NCBI RefSeq assembly: GCF_000227135.1
Contig: NC_018258.1
Coordinates: 1,407,224 to 1,471,223, forward strand
Origin: Leishmania donovani
Lineage: Eukaryota > Euglenozoa > Kinetoplastea > Trypanosomatida > Trypanosomatidae
Length of the DNA stretch: 64,000 nucleotides
Direction of reading: 5' to 3'
The position numbers and the translations under genes are program-made. Position 1 is the first letter of the stretch, and every line of letters starts with the position of its first letter. Shown piece by piece: positions 20,574 to 29,872 of this stretch. The notes below the pieces were generated by a model. The model did no database searches. It saw nothing but the letters and a program-made list of their open reading frames with translations, and had not been told where the DNA came from.

Positions 20574-21979
20574 GTGGTGCTTAGTGGCGTGTGTGGAGAG
20601 TCCGTGCCTGCCCTTTATTGGACCGCCCCACCCGAGGCTGATGGGGTACCCTGAGTGCCGCTGAGAAGGTCTGTGTCGAGTGCGGGCTGCGCGCATCAGC
20701 GTGTGTTGGGACGGGGCACGGACGGAAAGGCACGATGGAAATAGGCAAAAGGCGGGTCTTGCAGAGATAAGGGCGAAAGGGAGACGATGCGCCACGGCAG
20801 TCGCCCCACCATAAAGTCGTGGCGTGAAACCAACTGACGGGGACGCCGCGGAGCGAGAAGGCTGTCGCTGCTGCTCGAAGCGGCAGCACACGCAATCTGC
20901 GCGCCTGAAGTGTGGGGGCTGCGCTTGCAGCATGACGCAAGCCGCCACCCCAGCGGAGAAAACGGAGAAGGCGCGAGGCATCCAGAAAAAACACCGCACA
21001 ACGCACTTCCGTGTGTGTCCCTTTCCTCGTGCCGCTACGTCATCCCTTTTCTTAGCCTTTGCTCTCTTTAGCGCCGGACCGCGCATTCGACTGCGGATGC
21101 ACCCGTGTGTAACACCGGCACACCGTTAGGAAGCGCGCAGTAGAGCTCCAAGATGCAAGTGTCAGAACCCACAGGTGCCGGTGGTATCAAGAGAAAAGGG
21201 ATACCTAGGAGCCTGGGTGGGTGGGGGTGGGGCGACGCACCCAACGGCGTCACACGGCCAAGGCACGCATGCACACGAGCTAAAAAAAGTGCATGCAAAT
21301 CGCCCCCCGCAAACGAGCACGCGCCTTCCGGGGCAGCAAAAGCGCTTGCGTGACGGTGTAAGAGCGCGTGTAAGCACCAGCGGAGGGACGAGGCACCAAA
21401 CCGCCCGAAGCGACAACACACGCGGGCGAATGCCGTGGCGAATACGAGGAGAGAGAGAGAGGCCACGCATACATACGCATATGCATTTATATAGATCTTG
21501 TTGAGGGAACGCCTTCTTGCGGGTAGACGTGTGCGCCGCAGCTGTGCAAAGGGCTGTGCGTGTATGTCATCGTCTGCTGCCCGTCGCTGCCGCCGATGGC
21601 CCTCGGAGAAGAGACGCGGCCAGACGAAGCCCCCCAACCCCGCAGATGACCATTGTATACTCTCAAATACTATAAAGAGGCGCGCCTCTCACCATCGGCA
21701 GCAGCGGCGGGCAGCATCACTCTCTCGGGGGAGCGGCCAAGACAGAAAAATGGAAAAGGCGTTTGACAGAGACACCAGCCAGGAAGCGATCCACGCCGAG
21801 GGCCACGCACGAGAGGGTCGACGGCGAACGGGGCATGGCACGCGCGGCACGAGCACTTACAGACAGCTGAGGAGACGCACAGCTGATCTGGGGTTCGACG
21901 ACGCTGCACGGCGACTGGCTCACAGGCGCAGGAGAAGGCAGAAGAAGAAATTGAGTCGTCGTCACTTCCTCTCACTGTG
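20574..21979. other. Intergenic region
   Basis: About 1.4 kb. Minus-strand sequence immediately upstream of 20573 is pyrimidine-rich in places and should contain the trans-splice site of the long coiled-coil gene. Frames here are low-complexity and show no domain. Confidence 0.6.
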
Positions 21980-24736
21980 TCACATTCTGGTGTGGCGCTG
22001 CGACGAGCTTTCTGAGAACATGGAGGCCGAGCGCCTAGCCAGTCGGCTCTCCACGTCAATGAAACTGGCACACCGATCCATGAGACGATCAAACCGCAGC
22101 GTCATCTCACCATCGCAGCGGCGCAGCACCATCACAGCTCTGTCCACCTCCTCAATTATGACATCCTCTACCTCCACCAGCTCTTCCGTTGCCACGGCAA
22201 GTTCTTCAATAACCTTGTGCAGCTCGTCCTCAATAACCCCTTTCGCGGCGGCCAGGCTGCTGTCACTCAGTGCACCTTCGTCACCAGAGAGCTGCTTACT
22301 GGCAGCATTCTCAGCACCATGCGCGCCGGAAGACGCAGTAGCCTCCGCAGCACCAGCCTCACGGGCTGCGTCTAGCGTAGCTTGAAGCCCTGCAAGCTCC
22401 GCCTCCAGCGCATGCACCTCCGCGCGCCGCGCCGCTAGATCTGCCACCTCGCGCGCGACAGCATCGCGTTCACCTTGCACTCGCCGCACACTCACAAGGC
22501 TCTCCTCGTACTCCTCGAGGGCTTTCACTTGGCGCGCAGCTGCAGCTCGCTTGTCCTCGGCTATATCGCGCTCTGTCGTGTCGCGCAGTTCCTCCAACCG
22601 CTGCACCTCTGTTCGCAGAGCAGTAGCTTCCAGCTCCATCGAGTGCATCTGATGACTGAGAGCGGCCTCCTGACGCTGTAGTGCATCGACTCGGCGGTCG
22701 TAGTGCTCACACCGCTGGCGCAGGATGCCCGCCCGCTCCACCCACGCAGCGATGCTGATACGCCGCGTTAAGTAGCGCTTCACGCCGTCCATCAGCAGCA
22801 TCTTCGCATCCACCTGGTCCGTGTACAGCCGGCACGTCGCATTCACATAGGCGACGTACGAGTCGAGCATTTTGAGATACGCTGATAGTTCCTGCTCCCG
22901 CTGGCGCAAGCTTTCCACAGAAGGTTCCAGGCTCTGGAAGACCCGCGCCGTGCGCCACAGCTCAGCGGTGTGATACTGTCCTTCGTCCACCAGTACGTGC
23001 CGTTTCCGCTCCCTCTGCACAAGCTCCGCGCATGGCGTCTGCAGCTCCTCGTGGTGCAGAGAGAGTGTAGCCTCTTTGGCGTAGTAGTCCGGGCACCGTT
23101 TTCGCACCTTCGCCTCTATCTCAAGGGCCCTGGCAGACGCCGACTCATCTAGTCGACACGCACTAGCAGCCCGTCCATTCGCGACCATGTTGGCGCCATC
23201 GATAAGGGCGCTTGCTTCCTTGAGAGAGTCGAGCTTGCGGATCTCTGCACCCCGACTACTTTCACAGCTCTCGTTTTGTGCTCTCCCTGGTGGTGTAGCG
23301 ACTAGCGGCTCTACTGCCATGCTGAGTGCTGATGCTCCCGATGTCGCGGGCAGCGCTGACGCAGTACGCCTCGTCTCCGATGGCGGCGACGTGGAAGTTG
23401 TACCGTCTCCCAGGAGGCTTGGCTTACCCGCGGGGGACTCCCTCAGACGCCGCAGCATAAGGAGGCGATCGACAGACTCGTCCAACTGTGCGAAAGGGTC
23501 ACTGTTCGACGCGCGTGAGGGGCCGGAGGGCGGTGTGCGCGGCGTAGTCGCGCTCGGCTTCTGCGGTTGTGATGTCTGCCACGATGCGTTTCTAATGCTA
23601 GGCGCCACGGACATCAGCAGGTCACCCGTCATGCGCTGGAAGAAGGCGGAGCGGGAGACTGGCTGACGCAGCAGTGGCGCCAAGCCCCGAGCGGGCGTAC
23701 CCTTGGCAGTCCCGTTCCCCGAGGCACCAGCAGGAGGCACGGCCAACGACGAAGCCGCGGTGGGGTGCCGCCGTCGCTCGCTGCTGCACCCGAAGCAGCA
23801 CGCGTCGATGCACGGGCGGCTCGCGTGCTCGCCCCGTGCGGAGATGCACGTGAGGATCGTCAGGCAGTCGACAGACACACCAGGCAGCAGTACAGGCAGC
23901 AGGGGGTTGTCTAGCACGTTGCCCTGGCGCCGGCACACCAGCATCTCGCAGAGTGCCTCCATTGTCGTACCAAAGCTGGCGCCAACGTCGCAAACGGACG
24001 GCACCAGCGAAAAGAGGTGCTCAGCGCACAAAACACGATCGCCCGCCGTCGAATCCCTCGCCGGCGCGTACACAGCCAGCCGTACCTGCTGCACACACGC
24101 AGCCGTGTCGTCTCGCCCCTCGCTGCGGGGGCCGCAGCAGAGCTGCTTCAGCGTGCTCTTGAAGAGCTGGCGCTGCGCCGATGTGCGAAGCGGCACAGAT
24201 GTGCGCTTGTTCCACAGCGATATCCCCTGCTCGGCAGCCGTCCCCGAGGACGACGCTGAGCCGCGACGATGTGCCCGCCCCGCCGCCTCCAGCAGGTCCT
24301 CCTCTCCCCACGGGTACACGCGAACCACGTTGAAGACGCACTCATACGCGCTCTGAGAGTGACGGGCGCCAGCGATGCGCTCCACCTCCTCGGCAGCGAG
24401 GAGCAACACGTTATAAAACGTCTCGCCCACGTGCGACACAGGATCTCCATGGACTATGGTGGTGCGGCGCGGCACATCGCGGAAGCTCGGTGCACGCCGC
24501 TGCACCGCAGAGCCGAACTGCAGTCTCAGGCCATCGGCAACGCAGCAGGAGTACAGTGTATTGTGAAAGGGTGCAAAGACGACTTCATCAAACGGGAAGG
24601 GGTCAGAGATCAAGTCTCCGGCGCAGTGCAGGGTCACCTGATGATCCCCTGAAACGGACAGCGTCGCCTCCTCGCCGTTGGCCCAGGGGTAGATGTACAC
24701 CCCTGTCTGGATCCTGTGCACTCGATAGGCGAGCAT
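21980..24736 (-). CDS. Coiled-coil protein with a divergent kinesin-like N-terminal domain
   Basis: A 918-residue protein starting at MLAYRVHRIQTG (ATG at 24734-24736). The first ~330 residues follow the order of landmarks of a kinesin motor: a strand, then FPFDEVVF (47-54), like the FxFDxVF motif; a segment HGDPVSHVGETF (96-107) where the P-loop should be; an NKRTS segment where NxxSSRSH is expected; and a late LDNPLLPVLLPG...LTILTCIS segment like the SKLT...LGG...TLMI strand region. The P-loop lacks the GxGKT signature, so ATP binding is unlikely. A Ser/Pro linker follows, then a long coiled coil (about 520-880). I read it as a pseudo-motor or kinesin-derived structural protein. That assignment is by eye and needs profile support; a plain coiled-coil protein is the alternative. 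Confidence 0.75.
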   Translation of the reverse strand: MLAYRVHRIQTGVYIYPWANGEEATLSVSGDHQVTLHCAGDLISDPFPFDEVVFAPFHNTLYSCCVADGLRLQFGSAVQRRAPSFRDVPRRTTIVHGDPVSHVGETFYNVLLLAAEEVERIAGARHSQSAYECVFNVVRVYPWGEEDLLEAAGRAHRRGSASSSGTAAEQGISLWNKRTSVPLRTSAQRQLFKSTLKQLCCGPRSEGRDDTAACVQQVRLAVYAPARDSTAGDRVLCAEHLFSLVPSVCDVGASFGTTMEALCEMLVCRRQGNVLDNPLLPVLLPGVSVDCLTILTCISARGEHASRPCIDACCFGCSSERRRHPTAASSLAVPPAGASGNGTAKGTPARGLAPLLRQPVSRSAFFQRMTGDLLMSVAPSIRNASWQTSQPQKPSATTPRTPPSGPSRASNSDPFAQLDESVDRLLMLRRLRESPAGKPSLLGDGTTSTSPPSETRRTASALPATSGASALSMAVEPLVATPPGRAQNESCESSRGAEIRKLDSLKEASALIDGANMVANGRAASACRLDESASARALEIEAKVRKRCPDYYAKEATLSLHHEELQTPCAELVQRERKRHVLVDEGQYHTAELWRTARVFQSLEPSVESLRQREQELSAYLKMLDSYVAYVNATCRLYTDQVDAKMLLMDGVKRYLTRRISIAAWVERAGILRQRCEHYDRRVDALQRQEAALSHQMHSMELEATALRTEVQRLEELRDTTERDIAEDKRAAAARQVKALEEYEESLVSVRRVQGERDAVAREVADLAARRAEVHALEAELAGLQATLDAAREAGAAEATASSGAHGAENAASKQLSGDEGALSDSSLAAAKGVIEDELHKVIEELAVATEELVEVEDVIIEEVDRAVMVLRRCDGEMTLRFDRLMDRCASFIDVESRLARRSASMFSESSSQRHTRM

Positions 24737-25952
24737 TCCTTTGCCAGCGAAGGAGAAGAGACCAGAGGCTGCCGAGTCCACGCGGCTCCTCAGTTGCCAA
24801 GCGAAGCGTAAGTGCCCGCACACGCCGCCGGTGCGAGTAGTTCGGCAGAGAGATAGAAGATGCGGAGAAACTCAGCGCGCGTGAGACGGAGCCGGTGGCA
24901 GTGGAACGTCGGTGTCTGCTTTAGTGTGTGTGCGTGTCTGCCTGTGGAGCTCCGCCAGTGACAGCGGCGATGTATGGCAACCGCGAGGTATACGAAGACA
25001 ACGAAGGGAGGCCCACCGAAGAAGGTGGTGAGCGGGGACGCGTATGGCAATGATACCGTGGATAGCAGCGATGGTGGGGCGGTGGATGGAGGGGTGCGTG
25101 ACGGGTCCTTTGGACGCAAAAGATGAGCGACGCGCATACATTGAGGGTCACAGAGCAGAACTAAAAGAAGAGAATGAGAGAAGGAACGCACACCGCGGGT
25201 CTGCGATCGATGCACGGGCACGATTATGACGAAAGGGGAAATCAAAAGACCAGATGCTCGAATGAACGCCGAGGCCGCAGCCACATCCATGGCCGTGGTA
25301 CTGCGCTCGCTGCACCTCGATGTGTCCCCCTATGCCTCCCCGCCTCTCGCACACACCGAGTTCAACCTCGCAAGAGAGTCTCCTATGCTTCGGCCGTGAA
25401 AGGGAAGGGGGGCAGCAGTCGGCACAGCAGTGGGCAGCGTGCACGTGCGGCGAATGCGTATGGGTCTTGTCGCACGCGCACGAGGAGCATAACTTCCCTG
25501 GACAAAATAGAGATACCGCGGCGTGCCAAGATGCCGGTGTGAGCAAGCCAGTGACTGACTTTGTGGTGGCGCAAGAGCGAGGGTTAAGAGGCAGGGGAGG
25601 GCGGAAAGAGACTGGAAGACGCGCGCCCTGCCGGCGAAGGAGGACAGATGTGGTATGAGCAGCGCAGGAAAGCAACGCAGCCTTTTGATACGCCGCTGTA
25701 TAGAGGCGGGAACGCAAGTAGCGCGCATCGGCCGTAGCGAGCCGCATACCGCTGTTCCCCTTGAATAGAATACCGTTCGTCAAGCTTCCGCGGCATCACC
25801 TGTGTTGCCCAGTGGTGGGCAGGGACACATCGCACCCGAGTGCGCAACGGCACACGACACCGGCTTTGTGACGCACGTGAGAGGGAGAGAGGAGGAGACA
25901 AACGTGCGAAAGCCCACCCAGCAAGTGTCTCGTGAGCTTGGTGCCGCCGCCA
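24737..25952. other. Intergenic region
   Basis: About 1.2 kb. The frame of the preceding gene stays open 29 codons upstream of the chosen Met, so the real start could be at 24823. Otherwise only low-complexity frames are seen. Confidence 0.6.
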
Positions 25953-27326
25953 TCACTTGCGAGGAGTAAAGATGGTCGCGAACGCGTCTGTGGTGCACGA
26001 GAAATCGTCGATGAGCCGGCGTTCTGGGAATGTCACGCTTTCGCTCTGCCGACGAGACGACCCCGGCAACGATGGCGCCTGCACTGGAGTGGGGGGCAGT
26101 GCCTTTCCGGCGCTTGACGGTGGTGCACTCGAGCTGGCAGATGCATTGGCGGCACGGATGTGGAGAGGCGCCGCTGCTCCTGTCGGGGATTCGTGAGGGC
26201 ACGCACGACATTTCGCGCTTGGTGTTGACGAGGCCGAAGCGGCCGCTGCACACAGGTCGAGCAGCGCATGCTTCACCGTTACCTCCAAAGTGCCGAGCGC
26301 CCGTGTTGCATGGGAGACAGATGCAGCTTCGCAGCTGTCCCGTTGATCTCTCTTCCAGCTCTCCTGGTCTCCCTCCAGCGTCGACTGAGCAGCAGTTCGA
26401 CACAACGAGTAAATCAAGTCGCAGCTTTCATCAGTGATGCGCAGTGGCAGTCTTTCAAGTCCGGCTTCGGCTGCGCTCTCCTGTTCCACGATGAGTTGTA
26501 ATCGAGCCGCCACAGACGCCGCAAGCGCCGCGACATCACGCTCCAAGTCGCGCATGAGTTGCGGCTCCACTGCCGCTGCGCGTTGTTCTGCAGGCTTCGC
26601 GGCGCCCGTCCTCTCGGCATCCTCGGTGGCACGGCAAAGAAAGGCGCTGAAGTCGCTCTGCTCTGCTCCCAGAGCGGCCTCGCGAACGCGCTTCTCATTG
26701 AGTGCGCGCTGCTCGTCTGCCCACCGCTTCCGCTCTTGCGCCGTTGCCTGGAGAGATGCGACAGCCTCATGGAAGTGAAACTCGACCTTCGCTGTGAATT
26801 CCTCCAGGTACGCCTCGATCAGCTCGTAGTGGCGTTTTGCGGCGTCGCGGAGCATTTCGTAGTGCTGCTGCTCTTCTTGGGCGAGCAGCTTCTGCCGCCG
26901 CGTCTCCTCGACGGCCTGGCGCAGATCGTGAAGCTCCTTCTCTAGGTCCTGGCGGCTCCTTTCCGTCGACGTCTGAAGGCCCTTCAGCTCTGCCGCACAC
27001 TCCCGCTTGGCCCGATGCAAGTCCCTGATATTGTCCTCCAGTCTTTCAATGTACTCTAGGCACTCTGTCTCCTGAGCCCTGCAGGCTTCAGTCACTGCCG
27101 ATGCGTGGGCGACAGCCTGTCTAGCCCGCTCCTCCATTTTACGCACATCATCCTCGAGTCCGTCGTGAATGTCTACCAAGAGTTCATGGCGCCGATCAGC
27201 ATACTCAGCAAAGGTGCTGAGACTCGCCAGCACCGGCGAGGTCACGTTAAACGCCGGCTTCTTGGCAAACTGTCGCCTGAGTGGCGCAGGAGACGGCGAG
27301 CCTCTCCCGCTTAACGTCATTGGCAT
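25953..27326 (-). CDS. Coiled-coil protein, possibly SF-assemblin/giardin-like
   Basis: A 457-residue protein starting at MPMTLSGRGSPSPAPL (ATG at 27324-27326); the 69 upstream codons are pyrimidine-rich DNA in translation. After a short Pro/Ser head comes a continuous coiled coil (about 35-210), beginning with VLASLSTFAEYADRRHELL, then a less regular helical part and a Ser/Ala/Pro-rich tail. A short unstructured head, then a continuous helix with heptads, is the plan of SF-assemblin/beta-giardin proteins that build basal body fibres; the resemblance is architectural and I cannot prove homology by eye. It lies in a run of three coiled-coil genes. Confidence 0.75.
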   Translation of the reverse strand: MPMTLSGRGSPSPAPLRRQFAKKPAFNVTSPVLASLSTFAEYADRRHELLVDIHDGLEDDVRKMEERARQAVAHASAVTEACRAQETECLEYIERLEDNIRDLHRAKRECAAELKGLQTSTERSRQDLEKELHDLRQAVEETRRQKLLAQEEQQHYEMLRDAAKRHYELIEAYLEEFTAKVEFHFHEAVASLQATAQERKRWADEQRALNEKRVREAALGAEQSDFSAFLCRATEDAERTGAAKPAEQRAAAVEPQLMRDLERDVAALAASVAARLQLIVEQESAAEAGLERLPLRITDESCDLIYSLCRTAAQSTLEGDQESWKRDQRDSCEAASVSHATRALGTLEVTVKHALLDLCAAAASASSTPSAKCRACPHESPTGAAAPLHIRAANASASSSAPPSSAGKALPPTPVQAPSLPGSSRRQSESVTFPERRLIDDFSCTTDAFATIFTPRK

Positions 27327-27827
27327 CTCCCTGTTAGCCTGTGGAGTGCACGCGAGGAGGGGGGGGGGGCGAAGTATGTCAGCGAGCAGCACGGGAAAGG
27401 GCGGAGAGAACGCGAGAGAGCGGTAGTTGAAGACGTCCGACAGACAGAGACAGTCAGAGCCGGAGAGCGATGAGCAGTGCGAAGGTGCAGCCAGCGTCCA
27501 CACGCCACTCAACATCACCTGTGCGATGTGCACAGGCGTCGCGGTGACCTCGAGGAGAGCGGCCGGCGAGCACCGTTCCCACCCACCGCATCGCTAGTGT
27601 GCGCGCGGAGCCCATGTGCGTTGATGTGCATCTGTCAGGATGCAACGAGCAACACGAAGAGAAAAGGGAAGAGGAGCACGGCAACGCACTCCTGAAGAAG
27701 AGGTTGAATAACTTGCTCTATATTCGCAGCGGAGATCTAGGTGTCACATACCGTCCATGACGCTGCCGTGCCAACCAAATAGACACACGCAGCCAGAGAA
27801 AGAAACAAAAGGTTGATGGCCGTACGC
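27327..27827. other. Intergenic region
   Basis: 501 bases, including a G homopolymer run at 27360-27369 (C run on the coding strand) shortly upstream of the coiled-coil gene, compatible with part of its polypyrimidine tract. No gene seen. Confidence 0.6.
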
Positions 27828-29147
27828 TCAGCATCGGAAGATGCGCTCCGGCGAAGGAACCACCACTGGAAGATTCACCGCCGGCGTTGAGGCGATATGT
27901 AGCGTCTTGCGCTGCGGCCCCTCGGAGGGGTGCCCAAAGTCCACGAGCTTCGCGGGCTTCGTGCGCACGCCAATGCCGTCCGTCGGCGGAGCAGCCGGAG
28001 GGATAGAAAAGGTGGGCGTGCGATACTTGGAGGGTTGCGGTGGTGATGGCGGCGATGCAGATGCAAAGGTCTCCAGTCGAAACGCCGGCGCCGGTGACCA
28101 TGTGACAGAAATCCCTCTCTCGCTCTCCCCCTCCCCGAGCCGCGGAGAGGGAGTAGGGGTCGCTGGGGATGAACGAAGAGGCTGCGCGTCCCGCGGCGGG
28201 GCGGTCACCGCTACGTGCACGCCAGGGCTGTCCCCGGAAAGGCTCATGGAGCGGCTGCCGTGAAAGGAGTCGATGTCGGCAAAGTCTGTCTCCACCGAGG
28301 CGGAGCGCTGACACGGCGCGGATGTTTGTATGCCCATGGTGACATGCAGCGGCGGCACCGCGGACGCGCTCTGAAAGATTCTCCACCGCCACTTGTCGTA
28401 GTAGATGCGGTAGATGCGCTGCACCACCTTCAGCTTCACAAGGCGGTACCGCGCAATTATGGCGGCAGAGGAGGAGGTGAGCAGCGCGTGAGCAGCTCGC
28501 GCCTCCTCGGCGTTCACAACAGCAACCTCAGCATAGAGCAAGTCTCCACGAGCCCCCGTCTTGCGCGAGTGCAACGACGGTGTCGGCGGCGATGGTGAGA
28601 TGGTGCGCGATACCTGTTCGGCTGCGACCGCACTGACCACACTGCTGCGAGGGGTCTCAATGTCCTCGAAGGACTCGATATCCGACATGAGGGACATCGC
28701 TGTTTCTGTCACCCGCGCTACCGGCGCTGTAGGAGCTACTGCACCGCCAAAGTAGGTGCTCATGCCAGGCGGGGATGTGCTACCGCGTATGGTGGAGAGG
28801 AAGTAGTACTCCGAGTCTGCCGTGGCCGTCGCGGAGTCGTGCACGCGATTGCCGCTTTCTCGCCCCGAAGACGACGCGGACAGCGCACGATGAGCGAGAG
28901 GCTGGCTCTCGACGGACGCCGCCGCCCCCTCGTTGTGCAGGAAAGAGGGCGGCACGACGCGCTGCAGGCTGCGCGCATGTGTGTCGTTGCCCTTCTCATT
29001 TTGCCTCTTGCCAGAGGAGGCCCCCGCTACTACTAAGACCCGCACATCAGTGCATCCTTCCTCGCCTATGGGAGGCAACACGGTACTGAAGCTACTGGAG
29101 CTTGAAAACTGTAAGCTCGTCTCTATGGACTCGTAGCGATCCGACAT
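27828..29147 (-). CDS. Conserved-looking hypothetical protein, 439 residues
   Basis: Starts at MSDRYESIETSLQ (ATG at 29145-29147); the 84 codons before it look like 5' UTR. The protein is Ser/Pro/Thr-rich and probably disordered over most of its length. One compact basic helical patch stands out (about residues 250-290): RYRLVKLKVVQRIYRIYYDKWRWRIF is rich in aromatic and basic residues and could be a binding helix, IQ-like or membrane-contacting. No known domain recognised. The C-terminus ends SPERIFRC. Function unknown. Confidence 0.65.
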   Translation of the reverse strand: MSDRYESIETSLQFSSSSSFSTVLPPIGEEGCTDVRVLVVAGASSGKRQNEKGNDTHARSLQRVVPPSFLHNEGAAASVESQPLAHRALSASSSGRESGNRVHDSATATADSEYYFLSTIRGSTSPPGMSTYFGGAVAPTAPVARVTETAMSLMSDIESFEDIETPRSSVVSAVAAEQVSRTISPSPPTPSLHSRKTGARGDLLYAEVAVVNAEEARAAHALLTSSSAAIIARYRLVKLKVVQRIYRIYYDKWRWRIFQSASAVPPLHVTMGIQTSAPCQRSASVETDFADIDSFHGSRSMSLSGDSPGVHVAVTAPPRDAQPLRSSPATPTPSPRLGEGESERGISVTWSPAPAFRLETFASASPPSPPQPSKYRTPTFSIPPAAPPTDGIGVRTKPAKLVDFGHPSEGPQRKTLHIASTPAVNLPVVVPSPERIFRC

Positions 29148-29872
29148 GGCGGTGGTGATGTCGGCGGGCACGGCGCGCACGCGGCACAGCGCACCGCGGG
29201 ATCCACACGAGTACGCGCCCAACGCCGCGGCGGCAGACATCCACGCCCTACGGCGGAAGAGGTGTGCGGACACAGCGCACACAAGCGCTGACGTTGACGG
29301 GAAAGGGGAAAAGCGCGGCGCGCACGAGCGTGTGGGTATGCTCAAAACGTAAACATGTGCGGTGGAGAGCGTAGCAGATGAGACTAGCAGGTTCAACACC
29401 GTCTGCTAAAGCCTCTTCACCGGATTATATCGACGTTCGACAGGGCAGCCGAACCTTTCGGAGGTTGGGGGCGGACAAGGCAAGGGATGCAGAGAAAGCA
29501 AATAGGCGTTGCAGCAGTGGCGGCATCGATCGAATGAGGAACCCTTGGAGGGCAGCGGGAAAGGTCGAGCAGCTCAACGAGGAGGAAGGGACATGTCAGC
29601 AAAGACAGAACACACCGTTGATTCACCTGCGGAGAGAGGAGACGCAGGATTCGCATCTCTCGACACAGTTACATAAACGACGACGTAGGCGAGGGCTGCA
29701 GTGAGCCACAGGTATTGGTCACCGTCCCCGGCAAAGGTGCTCAAGACATATTCACAATATTCGAGGGCAGTGAGCCGCAGCGAGAGAGAACAACAAGGGA
29801 GTGTACGCCGTCATCTTGATACTCACACGCACACCGATGCAGAGGTTAGCGCGCCGCTGCCGGGCAGGTGAT
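29148..29872. other. Intergenic region
   Basis: 725 bases between the 1777-residue gene and the 439-residue gene. No gene, tRNA-like fold or repeat array was recognised. Confidence 0.6.
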
